Source: an uncultured Ruminococcus sp.
Lineage (GTDB): Bacteria; Bacillota; Clostridia; Lachnospirales; Lachnospiraceae
Assembly (NCBI GenBank): GCA_900541505.1
Contig: UQKK01000013.1
Coordinates: forward strand, 13,669 to 77,668
DNA length: 64,000 bases
Reading direction: 5' to 3'
Of this stretch, positions 7,621 to 15,841 are shown one piece after another. The notes below the pieces were generated by a model, which worked only from the letters and a program-made list of their open reading frames with translations, searched no databases and was not told the origin of the DNA. The number at the start of each line of letters is the position of its first letter. Within the stretch, counting starts at the first letter, position 1. The position numbers were made by a program, and so were the translations under genes.

Positions 7621-9225
7621 TTATTCCTGTACTTCCAAAAGTTCCGCGGTATCGCCCTCTTTTTCTACACAGCCGGAATTTTTCTCCCTGCTCGCCTGTT
7701 TGCAGGCTTTAAATGTACCAACCAGACAGAACAGTCCCGGAATCGACATCAAAAGTCCTACCAATACAAACAGACCTTTAATAGAGTTCACGCCTCCTGT
7801 CGCCACGGATGTATACGCCATCGCTGTGATGACAACACCAATGATAATCTTTAAATTTTTCGGCGGCTCTGACTCAATATGCAGTCCGTTCACACAGACT
7901 GTCGCCAGCGCCGAAGACATCGGGTCCGCCAGTGTACAGAAGGAAAAGCAGATTGCTGCCAGGAAGATGACCGACAGAATCGTTCCGATGGGCAGACTCT
8001 GTAAAATCTGGAAGATAGTCGCCTGCATACCGGATTCATTGACTGCTGCCCAAATATCCATTGTCCCGCTGTACTGTAAATAAATTGCCTGTCCTCCGAA
8101 TATGCCAATCCAAATGATACAGAACACTGACGGCACACCTACATTCAGCAGTACAAACTGGCGAATCGTTCTTCCCTTTGCCATTCTGCAGAAGAACATC
8201 CCCATGACCGGCATATAAACGATAAAGGAAGCAAAGTACTGAACAATCCAGTCCGCAGACCATGTCTCGCTCTCCGCCATGGCATTTAATACCGTAGTCT
8301 TCACACCCCAGTTATCAATGATATCTCCAATTGCCTCGGTGGTAATCTTAGTGATAAACTGTGTATTTCCAGTAATCAGTGTATAAACCATCAAGACAAA
8401 AAACAGTACCATCGTCACAGAAGAAAGTTTTTTCAAGCCATTTCCAAGCCCCGATACACAGGACAGCACGAAAATAACACCGATGATAAGTGCCACAATC
8501 AGCCACACAAGAGCAGACTGCGGAATCCCAAACACTGCTTCCAGTCCTCCTCCAATTTGAAGAAGTCCGGCACCCATAGAATTGCTGACACAACCGCAGA
8601 TACAAAATACCGTCATAATGCGAAATACTGTCGCTAACCACGGAATTGGTCTTTTAAATAAAAATTTTACAAGTGAATCATAGGAAAGCGGCATCTTTTT
8701 GTTGTTTGCTAAAATTGCCCACACAATCGCAGGAATCGTATAGGTGGCATACTGGACAAATGACCAGTCCCACATTGCCTGCGAAACTGCGAAAACGCCT
8801 GCCCCTCTGGAAAATGCTTCTACGCCGGCTCCTGCGGGTGGTCCTGCAAAATGATAGATGGGCTCACCCATCGCCCAGAATAAAAGTCCGGTTCCAATTC
8901 CTCCACAGATTGTCATAGCACACCACTGCGGAATCGTGTAAAGCGGCTTGGCATCCTTGCCGCCGATTTTGATATCCCCGTATTTACGAATAATAAATAC
9001 AACTGACATAACCAGCAGAACCAGGGACAGCAGGTTGATATACCATCCGAAATTGTCTGCCATTGCATAGAGCATTTTTGTCATAATATTCCCGACCTGT
9101 TCAGTCGCTACAGCACCGGCAATCACAAATCCGCAGAGGAGAATGATAGGTGGCCAGAATACAATCGGGTTCATTTTTTTCTTCTTGGTTGTTTCTGTAC
9201 TCATCTGATTTTGTTCATTACTCAT
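7621..9225 (-). CDS. BCCT-family betaine/carnitine/choline transporter
   Basis: A polytopic membrane protein of about 534 residues with twelve predicted helices. BCCT hallmarks are FWPPIILLCGFVIAGA, FWAMGEPIYHFAGPP and MWDWSFVQYATYTIPAIVWA. The last is the core tryptophan region, where several of the aromatic residues of glycine-betaine carriers are missing, so the substrate may differ. ATG 9225 is preferred; an upstream TTG/ATG extension lacks a ribosome site. It is co-directional with the racemase-family gene and 28 bp upstream of it. Carriers of this family take up quaternary ammonium compounds, hinting at a betaine form of proline or hydroxyproline. Confidence 0.85.
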   Translation of the reverse strand: MSNEQNQMSTETTKKKKMNPIVFWPPIILLCGFVIAGAVATEQVGNIMTKMLYAMADNFGWYINLLSLVLLVMSVVFIIRKYGDIKIGGKDAKPLYTIPQWCAMTICGGIGTGLLFWAMGEPIYHFAGPPAGAGVEAFSRGAGVFAVSQAMWDWSFVQYATYTIPAIVWAILANNKKMPLSYDSLVKFLFKRPIPWLATVFRIMTVFCICGCVSNSMGAGLLQIGGGLEAVFGIPQSALVWLIVALIIGVIFVLSCVSGLGNGLKKLSSVTMVLFFVLMVYTLITGNTQFITKITTEAIGDIIDNWGVKTTVLNAMAESETWSADWIVQYFASFIVYMPVMGMFFCRMAKGRTIRQFVLLNVGVPSVFCIIWIGIFGGQAIYLQYSGTMDIWAAVNESGMQATIFQILQSLPIGTILSVIFLAAICFSFCTLADPMSSALATVCVNGLHIESEPPKNLKIIIGVVITAMAYTSVATGGVNSIKGLFVLVGLLMSIPGLFCLVGTFKACKQASREKNSGCVEKEGDTAELLEVQE

Positions 9226-9558
9226 TTGAATCCATTCCTTTCTTAAAGTATCCAATCCATAACTGAAGTATTGTTTCCCGCCTTATTGTTGTCTGTATAC
9301 TACCAACTTTATCTTCTAATTTCCATCTGCATTTTGACACAAAAAAACGCCTGAATTTTTACACTTATCACAGTGGCACCCTCTTTGTGGTACCACTTTT
9401 TCCAATTGGTATTTCCAGTCTGCATACCACAATTTTCCACAAAATTTCACTCTGTTTTTTGTGCAGATTCCCGGTGGTTTTCCATAAGCAGCACAAAGAA
9501 AAACCAGTGGCACCTTCTCTCCCGGTTCTCCACTGGTTTTCCCTAATCAATGAAACTA
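9226..9558. promoter_or_regulatory. BCCT promoter region with GntR-type operator candidates and gntR terminator
   Basis: This 330-bp gap holds GTGGTACCAC (9387-9396, perfect 10-bp palindrome) and a GGTAT...ATACC inverted repeat at about 9408-9427. The same GGTAT/ATACC half-sites recur upstream of the DapA-family gene, which points to the local GntR regulator. At 9501-9540 AAACCAGTGG pairs with CCACTGGTTT; read on the minus strand this is followed by TTTTTCTTT and terminates the GntR transcript. Confidence 0.6.
9501..9540 (-). terminator. Intrinsic terminator of the GntR gene
   Basis: A 10-bp perfect stem (AAACCAGTGG/CCACTGGTTT) with a T-run on the minus strand, 19 bp after the GntR stop codon. 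Confidence 0.75.
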
Positions 9559-10284
9559 TTAATATGCCGCGTCATGCTCCTGGGTGAAGCTGAATCGCAG
9601 CAGGTCTGTTTTGTAATAGCATTTAAAATACTCCAGAGGCACGTATTCCCCTTTATAACTTCCATATGTCACGGATTCAAACAGTAGCAGAGGAGTATTT
9701 AAGGTTATCTTCAGATTTTTCGCAATCTCCTCCGGCGGAAGAATTGCTTCTACAGTATTCTCAGTGCGTTTTGGCTGTACGGCATAGAGTGCCCGCATGA
9801 TTTCCAAAATAGGAACTGACGAAAAATTTGCACGCTCCAGCCCCGGAAAGCGCTCCAGAGACATAAAAGATACCGTATCATTAAAAATCGTCCGATCCCC
9901 TTTAAACAGTTTTTCCAAAAGCAGCACCGGAGCTCCCACTTTTATCTTCAGATTCGCCGCCACATTCTCTGTAGCCGGGACTACTTCTTTTTTGAGTACC
10001 TCCATGGACGGATGCAGCCCCATCTCCGCATAGTTCTGAGTGCAGCGGATAACCGAGTAAATAGACTGGGTGCGATTTCTCCCTTTGACAAACGTACCTT
10101 TCCCGTGCATGGACAAAAGATAGCCTTCTTTTTGAAGGTCCGCTATGGCACGGCGTACCGTTGTGCGGCTCACCTCAAACATCTCTGAAATTTTCCGCTC
10201 ACTGATAAAACGTCCCGCTGCATCACAGCCCTCACCTTTGTTAATCAGATTAATCAGGTTTTCCTTTAAAGTTTTGTACTTCAT
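9559..10284 (-). CDS. GntR/HutC-family regulator with UTRA domain
   Basis: About 241 residues. An N-terminal GntR winged helix (ISERKISEMFEVSRTTVRRAIADLQKEGYLLSMHGKGTFV) is followed by a UTRA ligand domain (GAPVLLLEKLFKGDRTIFNDTVSFM; TPLLLFESVTYG). ATG 10284 has GAAAGGGA at good spacing; the TTG 27 bases upstream does not. HutC-type regulators commonly sense a pathway intermediate. Its position between the racemase/BCCT genes and the lyase/aconitase X genes, and shared operator-like repeats, suggest it controls the whole locus. Confidence 0.83.
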   Translation of the reverse strand: MKYKTLKENLINLINKGEGCDAAGRFISERKISEMFEVSRTTVRRAIADLQKEGYLLSMHGKGTFVKGRNRTQSIYSVIRCTQNYAEMGLHPSMEVLKKEVVPATENVAANLKIKVGAPVLLLEKLFKGDRTIFNDTVSFMSLERFPGLERANFSSVPILEIMRALYAVQPKRTENTVEAILPPEEIAKNLKITLNTPLLLFESVTYGSYKGEYVPLEYFKCYYKTDLLRFSFTQEHDAAY

Positions 10285-10530
10285 TTTTTCATCCCTTTCA
10301 CCCTTTTTCAACGCTTTCTATCCTCTGCTTGTCGTTAAAGCAGCCCCACCTGACACGAAAGTTCTTCTCACTGGACTCTTCGTTCTATAGGACAATCCAG
10401 AGGACTTTTCTATAGAATAAAAAACAAAATAGGAAAAGTCAAACCCTGCATTTTCCAATAACAAGTACCATCTCCCAAAAACAGCCAAATTGGTCTCCCC
10501 ATTCTAAATACCACTGTAACTTCTCGATAA
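10285..10530. other. GntR promoter region
   Basis: About 245 bp without a gene. It contains the ribosome site of the GntR gene and AT-rich promoter-like sequence, plus ATTGGT and ATACCACT half-sites near 10,490-10,516 that resemble the operators elsewhere in the locus. Nothing else is recognisable. Confidence 0.4.
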
Positions 10531-10556
10531 AAAAACGCCGTAAATTTCGGCGTTTT
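10531..10556 (-). terminator. Terminator of the YitT/YczE-like gene
   Basis: AACGCCG(AAATTTA)CGGCGTTTTTTTA on the minus strand, 20 bp after the stop at 10,576. Confidence 0.85.
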
Positions 10557-10575
10557 CTATAAATCAACTGGTGTT

Positions 10576-11217
10576 TTAAATCGCAATACCTTTTTTTGCC
10601 GCCCAGGAAAACAGGCAGGCAATCCCGTCAATAATCTTCATGCAAATCAATGTATACAAAAGAGAATAGGGCAAGATTGTGATATCTCTCATCAAAACCG
10701 CCCCACAGACAATAATAATACTGTCCAGTACAATCAATATATTCCCCAGTTTCTGTTTTGGAAACTTAATCTGTATCATCTTTCCTATTACTGTCGTGCC
10801 TGCAAGAGATGACCCCGGATATAAAATAATTCCCGCGCCAATCCCCATCAGAATACCGCCCCAGACTGCTCCCCACAGAGGACTCACACTGATTTTATCA
10901 GCAAAGACAGGCACCCACCAGTCAATCAAAGCAGAAGTCCCCACCAAGGCAATCCCCGTGTATAAAAGCATCTTTCTTCCTAAAAGCCAGGTCCCCGCAA
11001 TCATAAGCGGGATATTAAGAATCACATTCAAAACACCGATAGACGTTCCCAACAGCCTGTTGCATATAGTGGCGACACCCACGATACTGCCGGGAATCGT
11101 ACTGATATTGTGAATTACGACAAAAGACCACGCATACGGTATGCAGCCCGCCAAAATCATCAAAATCTCCCTGATATAAGTCCTGTAAGGAACTAATTTG
11201 CTTTTCTCCATCTTCAT
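10576..11217 (-). CDS. YczE/YitT-like integral membrane protein
   Basis: About 213 residues with five to six hydrophobic segments (MILAGCIPYAWSFVVIHN, IVGVATICNRLLG, WGGILMGIGAGIILYPGSSLAGTTVIG). The GSSLAGTT loop matches the GGTD-like loop of the DUF161/YitT superfamily. No C-terminal DUF2179 domain is present. ATG 11217 is preferred for its GGAG site. Function of these proteins is poorly known; a small-molecule transport or export role is often proposed. Its place in a catabolic locus may be incidental. Confidence 0.65.
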   Translation of the reverse strand: MKMEKSKLVPYRTYIREILMILAGCIPYAWSFVVIHNISTIPGSIVGVATICNRLLGTSIGVLNVILNIPLMIAGTWLLGRKMLLYTGIALVGTSALIDWWVPVFADKISVSPLWGAVWGGILMGIGAGIILYPGSSLAGTTVIGKMIQIKFPKQKLGNILIVLDSIIIVCGAVLMRDITILPYSLLYTLICMKIIDGIACLFSWAAKKGIAI

Positions 11218-11774
11218 AACAGATACTCTCCTTATCATCAAAACAGTTCTCCGGTATTTTCCTGCAAGTTATTTTCTAAAATGTACAATGGGAATCATAG
11301 CAAAAAAAATCCGTGAAAGCCATTCGCATTTTATATTAAATTTGCAGGTGTTTTCCCTCTGTTTTTTTGACATTTCTCTGATGGTCTTATCCTTTTGGAC
11401 ACCAGCGTCTAAATAAAAGACCAGGGGATAAATACCAGTTTACGGGTGGTTCGAAAATACCATAACCTTTATCTATCCTTTACAAAAACACGCCTTTATT
11501 TTTGTGAAAATTTCCCACTGCAAAGTGGGCTAAATTTCCCCATACCAGTATATCCAATGGTATTTAAAATAAAAATCCTTTCACCAATCCGTAGATATTA
11601 CCCCTTTTCTTTTGTGAAAAATGACTCTTGTTTTACAAAAAGCAAATTGTTATATTGCGGCTATGAAGTATTGTCAGCGCCGGTGTACACGGGACAATAC
11701 GTCTGGTTCTCTATGCACCGGCGCTGATAATCCCCCTTTGTTTCAATAAACATATCAGAAAGGATGAAAAGATT
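11218..11774. promoter_or_regulatory. Regulatory region upstream of the DapA-family gene
   Basis: A 557-bp gene-free stretch. It contains ATACCA-N10-TGGTAT (11542-11563), a perfect inverted repeat matching the GntR-type half-sites near the BCCT gene, and further ACCAG...GGTGG and ATACCAT half-sites at 11,431-11,463. A hairpin with an 11-bp stem (CAGCGCCGGTG at about 11,678, CACCGGCGCTG at about 11,716) lies in the probable leader 50 bp before the start codon, without a T-run. No peptide or known riboswitch is recognisable. Confidence 0.5.
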
Positions 11775-12668
11775 ATGAACAAAAATTTTGTAGGTGTATA
11801 TCCCGTATCCATCACCCCATTTAAAGAAAACGGAGATTTCGATTTTGACGCCGCCAAAAAGCATGTCGACTATTTGATTGAATCCGGCGTTCACGGAATC
11901 TGTGTATGGGGCGCAACCGGTGAATACCAGAGTATCACACTGGCAGAACATAAGGCGTATGTTAAGGAGATGGTTCCCTACATCAAGGACCGCGTCCCCG
12001 TTATTGTAGGCTGTACACGCGAGATGCCCGATGAAGCTGCCGACCTTGCCAGAAATGCTTTTGAGTACGGCGCCAGCGCAGTAATGATTCTTCCCACCTA
12101 TTACTGCCATCCTTCACAGCAGGAAATCTACGAATATTATAAGTATATCGCTGAACATATAGACGGCGGCGCAATCATGATATACAACAATCCTTCCAGC
12201 GCGGGTGTAGAAATTGAAGCAGATACTTATAAAAAACTGATGGCACTCCCGCAGGTACAGGTCGTAAAAGAATCCAGCGGAAATATCCGTACTCTCACGG
12301 AAGTACTCAACAATGCCGGGGAAGATGTCTCCGTTTTCTGCGGATGGGACAATATGGCGTACGAAAGCTTTGTCTGCGGCGCTCACGGCTGGATATGCAT
12401 GTTGGCAAATATGGCTCCAAAGCAGTGTGTGAGCCTGTTCAACGCTGTCTATTACGAAAAAGATTATGAGAAAGCCCGCGAAATCTACCGTGAAATTTTA
12501 CCAGGTCTTACCGCTCTTGAGACAGTAGCAAAACCGGTCCAGGCAATCAAATATGTACTGGAGTTAAAGGGACACACAGGAGGTTACTGCCGCCGTCCGA
12601 GAGTCGCACTCACTGAGGAAGAAAAACAGGAAGTGCGCGACCTCTTTGACGTGAATGTCCTGTATTAG
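11775..12668 (+). CDS. DapA/NanA-family class I lyase (deaminase or aldolase)
   Basis: 297 residues with the TIM-barrel features of the dihydrodipicolinate synthase superfamily: GVYPVSITPFKENG at the N-terminus, GATGEYQSIT, the catalytic Tyr in MIYNNPSSAGVE, and the Schiff-base Lys in VQVVKESSGN. This superfamily includes the 1-pyrroline-4-hydroxy-2-carboxylate deaminase of the 4-hydroxyproline pathway as well as aldolases and N-acetylneuraminate lyase. With the racemase-family enzyme and aconitase X nearby, the deaminase role is attractive, but the specificity loop cannot be assigned by eye. An AAAGGA site precedes the ATG. Confidence 0.8.
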   Translation: MNKNFVGVYPVSITPFKENGDFDFDAAKKHVDYLIESGVHGICVWGATGEYQSITLAEHKAYVKEMVPYIKDRVPVIVGCTREMPDEAADLARNAFEYGASAVMILPTYYCHPSQQEIYEYYKYIAEHIDGGAIMIYNNPSSAGVEIEADTYKKLMALPQVQVVKESSGNIRTLTEVLNNAGEDVSVFCGWDNMAYESFVCGAHGWICMLANMAPKQCVSLFNAVYYEKDYEKAREIYREILPGLTALETVAKPVQAIKYVLELKGHTGGYCRRPRVALTEEEKQEVRDLFDVNVLY

Positions 12669-12741
12669 AACTGACCTACACGTTTCAGAAAAATTTTATA
12701 TGGAGGGCTCTCCATCATAAATAATGTAAAGGAGCATCGAC

Positions 12742-13911
12742 ATGTTTACAATTGATACATATCTTCCCACCCGCGTTGTATTTGGCGCCGGACGTTTAAG
12801 TGAACTCAAAACCCTGGCGCTTCCGGGGAAAAAAGCTCTGCTTTGCGTAACCGCTGACGGTCTTATGACAAAGCTCGGAATCCAGCAGCGGGTAGTAGAA
12901 TATTTAAAAGAAAACCATACCGATTGTGAAGTCTTCGACCAGGTTCAGCCAAATCCCACCATGGGAGGTGTGGAAGCCGCAACCGCCCTCGCCAAAGAAA
13001 CAGGCTGTGATTTTGTAATTGGGCTGGGCGGCGGCAGCAGCATCGATACAGCTAAGGCAACTGCTGTCATGATGGTCTCTGACGGCAGCCTCTGGGACTA
13101 TGCTTACACCGGAACCGGAGGAAGAAAAGAAATCACAAACGCGGCACCTATTGTCACCATCTCCACCACCTGTGGAACCGGCACAGAGTGTGACCCCTTC
13201 TGTGTCATTACAAATGAGGAGACGAAAGAAAAACTGGATTTTGCAGTGGAAGCAATTTTCCCCACAGTTTCTGTCATAGACCCGGAACTCATGCTCACGC
13301 TGCCGAAATCTCTGACCATTTACCAGGGATTTGATGCCCTTTTCCATGCTGCTGAATGTTATGTTGCCAACGGTCATCAGAATAAAATGGTGGATTTATA
13401 TGCCAGAGAATCTGTTAAAACAGTGGCAGAAAATCTTGTACAGGTAGTCAATGACCCCCAGGATTTAGAGGCGCGGACAAATCTCGCCTACGCCGCTGAT
13501 ATTTTAAGCGGATATACACAGGCGCTCACCTCCGTCACCTCCCACCACATCATCGCACAGACATTGGGCGGCATGTATCCCACTTTCCAGCACGGCGCCA
13601 CATTAATCGTGTTGGCGGAGGCTTACTACTCAAAAGTATGTTCCCTTCTGCCGGATGAATTTGATGAGCTGGGGGCTCTCATGGGTGTAGACGCTGATTC
13701 CGCAAAACCGGGATATGCATTTGTCGCCGGACTGATTCGGCTTATGGATGAAACCGGCTGCCGATATCTTAAAATGTCAGATTACGGTGTAAAAGAAGAT
13801 GATTTCCAGGCAATCGTAGATATGACAGTAGAACAGGTCGGCATCGATCTTGACCGTTATACGCTGGCAAAAGAGGATTTTCTGGAAATGCTTAAGAACT
13901 CCTATCGATAA
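12742..13911 (+). CDS. Iron-containing alcohol dehydrogenase
   Basis: 389 residues with the Fe-ADH signatures: GAGRLSELK, the NAD loop GLGGGSSIDTAK and the metal-binding region FDALFHAAECYVANGHQNK with SVTSHHIIAQTLGG. It reduces an aldehyde or ketone with NAD(P)H, or the reverse. It sits 73 bp after the DapA-family gene and before aconitase X. In this context it may dispose of a semialdehyde made by the pathway, for example by reducing 2-oxoglutarate semialdehyde. That is inference. Confidence 0.85.
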   Translation: MFTIDTYLPTRVVFGAGRLSELKTLALPGKKALLCVTADGLMTKLGIQQRVVEYLKENHTDCEVFDQVQPNPTMGGVEAATALAKETGCDFVIGLGGGSSIDTAKATAVMMVSDGSLWDYAYTGTGGRKEITNAAPIVTISTTCGTGTECDPFCVITNEETKEKLDFAVEAIFPTVSVIDPELMLTLPKSLTIYQGFDALFHAAECYVANGHQNKMVDLYARESVKTVAENLVQVVNDPQDLEARTNLAYAADILSGYTQALTSVTSHHIIAQTLGGMYPTFQHGATLIVLAEAYYSKVCSLLPDEFDELGALMGVDADSAKPGYAFVAGLIRLMDETGCRYLKMSDYGVKEDDFQAIVDMTVEQVGIDLDRYTLAKEDFLEMLKNSYR

Positions 13912-13931
13912 AACAGATTTTCACCCTTTCC

Positions 13932-13969
13932 TTCCTGCAGGCAGTACATATAAGTAATGCCTGCAGGAA
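13932..13969. repeat. Perfect 12-bp inverted repeat between adh and aconitase X
   Basis: TTCCTGCAGGCA pairs perfectly with TGCCTGCAGGAA around a 14-nt loop. It lies inside the probable operon and lacks a T-run, so it could be an mRNA-processing or stabilising hairpin that sets a different level for the downstream genes. Confidence 0.6.
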
Positions 13970-14013
13970 CTTATCTATACAAAGAGATTCAGTAGCTAAA
14001 AAGGAGAAAAAGA

Positions 14014-15282
14014 ATGAAACTGACCGAATATGAAAAAGAACTCCTCGACGGCAAACACGGCGAGGCGGTGCAGATGTCCATGCGGGTTCTTTACGATTTA
14101 GGCGAATATTACGGGGCAGACAGATTTGTAGAAATCAGTGCCTGTCACGATGACAGCACCGTCTACTTCGGCGAGGCTCAGGTCGCTTTTGCCGAGCACC
14201 TGGCAGCTATAGGGGCAAAATTTTCCGTTCCCACCTCCACCAATGCCTGCGCGCTTGATATGGCACGCTGGGACATCCAAAAACATGAGGCAAGCTGGAT
14301 GGCGGCGACCAGACGGATAGAGGCATCCCATCTGAAAATGGGCGCGATTCCTTCCTGGACCTGCGCGCCTTACCAAACCGGGTTCGCGCCGGTGTTTGGT
14401 TCACAGGTTGCTTTCGCGGAATCCAATGTCATTTCCTTTACAAACTCCATTGTGGGCGCCAGAACAAACCGCTATGCAGGTCCGCTGGAGTTATTGTGCG
14501 GCATCGCCGGACGCGTGCCGAATTTTGGGCTGCATGTAACTGAGAACCGCTATGCGCAAGGTCTTGTCATTCTCGATGACGACATCACCGAGGAGATGTT
14601 CGATGACCCCAGCATGTTCAACTATGTCGCCTATGCCTACGGGAAAATCGTCGGCGACCGCGTGTGGGCACTGAAAGGGCTTCCCAAGCGCAACCTTACG
14701 ATGGATAATCTGAAACAGTTCAGTGCCACCGCTGCCTCCTCCGGGGGCATCGCCTTATTCCACCTGATTGGTATCACACCGGAAGCACAGACAATGGAGA
14801 TGGCTTTTGGCGGCAAAGAACCGCAGGAAATCGCCTATATCGGACTTAAAGAAATACAGGAAGCCAGGGCGGAACTATGCAACGAGGAGGAGCAAGGTCC
14901 TATTGACCTGGTATCTCTTGGCTGTCCCCATTTTTCCTGCGCGGAATTTCAGGATTTAGAGAATGCGATGGCAGGCAGGCGGGTTCATCCCGACACTGCT
15001 CTCTGGGTATTTACCAGCCGCGCCAATCTCGCTAATGTCGAATCCAGCGGGCTGCTCGACCGCATCAAGCGTCTCGGCGTACAGGTATTTGCCGACGGCT
15101 GCCTGATGGAATATCCGACAGCAACCTGGGGCACTAAATCCATCATGACAAACTCCGGAAAATTCGGAACCTACTGTTTTAACAAAGTCGGCATCCACCC
15201 GGTATTCGGTAATTTGAGAGACTGTGTGGAAACAGCGATAGCCGGAAAAGTAATCAGAGGAGAAGAGCCATGGAAAAAATAA
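14014..15282 (+). CDS. Aconitase X large (catalytic) subunit
   Basis: 422 residues, DUF521/AcnX family. Features include FVEISACHDDSTVYFGEAQVAF, the SNVISFTNSIVGARTNRYAGP segment, LLCGIAGRVPNFGLH, and Cys residues in LGCPHFSC and DGCLMEYP that may bind the Fe-S cluster. Bacterial aconitase X has been shown to be a cis-3-hydroxy-L-proline dehydratase, giving 1-pyrroline-2-carboxylate; another branch makes mevalonate intermediates in archaea. The reading frame overlaps the small subunit by 13 bp. No signal peptide is present, unlike the homologue at 53.4-54.8 kb. Confidence 0.88.
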   Translation: MKLTEYEKELLDGKHGEAVQMSMRVLYDLGEYYGADRFVEISACHDDSTVYFGEAQVAFAEHLAAIGAKFSVPTSTNACALDMARWDIQKHEASWMAATRRIEASHLKMGAIPSWTCAPYQTGFAPVFGSQVAFAESNVISFTNSIVGARTNRYAGPLELLCGIAGRVPNFGLHVTENRYAQGLVILDDDITEEMFDDPSMFNYVAYAYGKIVGDRVWALKGLPKRNLTMDNLKQFSATAASSGGIALFHLIGITPEAQTMEMAFGGKEPQEIAYIGLKEIQEARAELCNEEEQGPIDLVSLGCPHFSCAEFQDLENAMAGRRVHPDTALWVFTSRANLANVESSGLLDRIKRLGVQVFADGCLMEYPTATWGTKSIMTNSGKFGTYCFNKVGIHPVFGNLRDCVETAIAGKVIRGEEPWKK

Positions 15283-15695
15283 CTTTAAAATGCAAAAACG
15301 TCATTTCGGATTCAAAAAAGATAGAATTGGTATACTCCAACGACTCTTTCAGCTTTGTCGGCGGAGTAAATATCCAGACAGGCGATATCTCCGACTACCG
15401 CCATGCCAACTACAAAGAAAATATCGCCGGAAAAGCATTTGCTTTCCCTTTCGGACGGGGGAGCAGCGGCGCCGGACTCGTACTTATGGAAATGCTGCGT
15501 GTAGGCTCCGCTCCCGCGGCGCTTATCAACATTCATACTGACCCAGTCATTTTAACGGGTCCCCTGATTTGCAAACATTTTTACGGACAGATTCTGCCGG
15601 TAATAAACCTCTCCGAGGAAGACTACGCCAAACTGGAAGGCGCAAAAGAAATTGAGATTTTCGCAGACAAAGAAGAGGTAGTGGTATATAAATAA
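15270..15695 (+). CDS. Aconitase X small (swivel) subunit, DUF126
   Basis: 141 residues matching the DUF126 swivel domain that completes the aconitase X active site: ENIAGKAFAFPFGRGSSGAGLVLMEMLRVGSAPAALI and DPVILTGPLI. The FGRGSSGA loop is the conserved phosphate/carboxylate-binding Ser region. It overlaps the large-subunit gene, as expected for subunits made in equal amounts, and ends the operon before a bidirectional terminator. Confidence 0.87.
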   Translation: MEKITLKCKNVISDSKKIELVYSNDSFSFVGGVNIQTGDISDYRHANYKENIAGKAFAFPFGRGSSGAGLVLMEMLRVGSAPAALINIHTDPVILTGPLICKHFYGQILPVINLSEEDYAKLEGAKEIEIFADKEEVVVYK

Positions 15696-15711
15696 TCTAA
15701 AATTCATTTAT

Positions 15712-15783
15712 TAAGAAAAGAGACACTTGCACAGCAGTTCTATGTTCTAAGAACTTAAATTCTATGCGAATGTCTCTTTTCTA
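15712..15783. terminator. Bidirectional terminator between aconitase X and uxaC
   Basis: AAAAGAGACA pairs with TGTCTCTTTT at the ends of a long hairpin with an internal GTTCTA/AAGAAC arm. A-run before and T-rich sequence after (TCTAATTTTCT) fit termination of both convergent operons. Confidence 0.75.
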
Positions 15784-15841
15784 ATTTTCTAAAATGAAAT
15801 CAATATTTCTCCGGCAGCGTCTCTTTTATTTCGCCGTTTTC

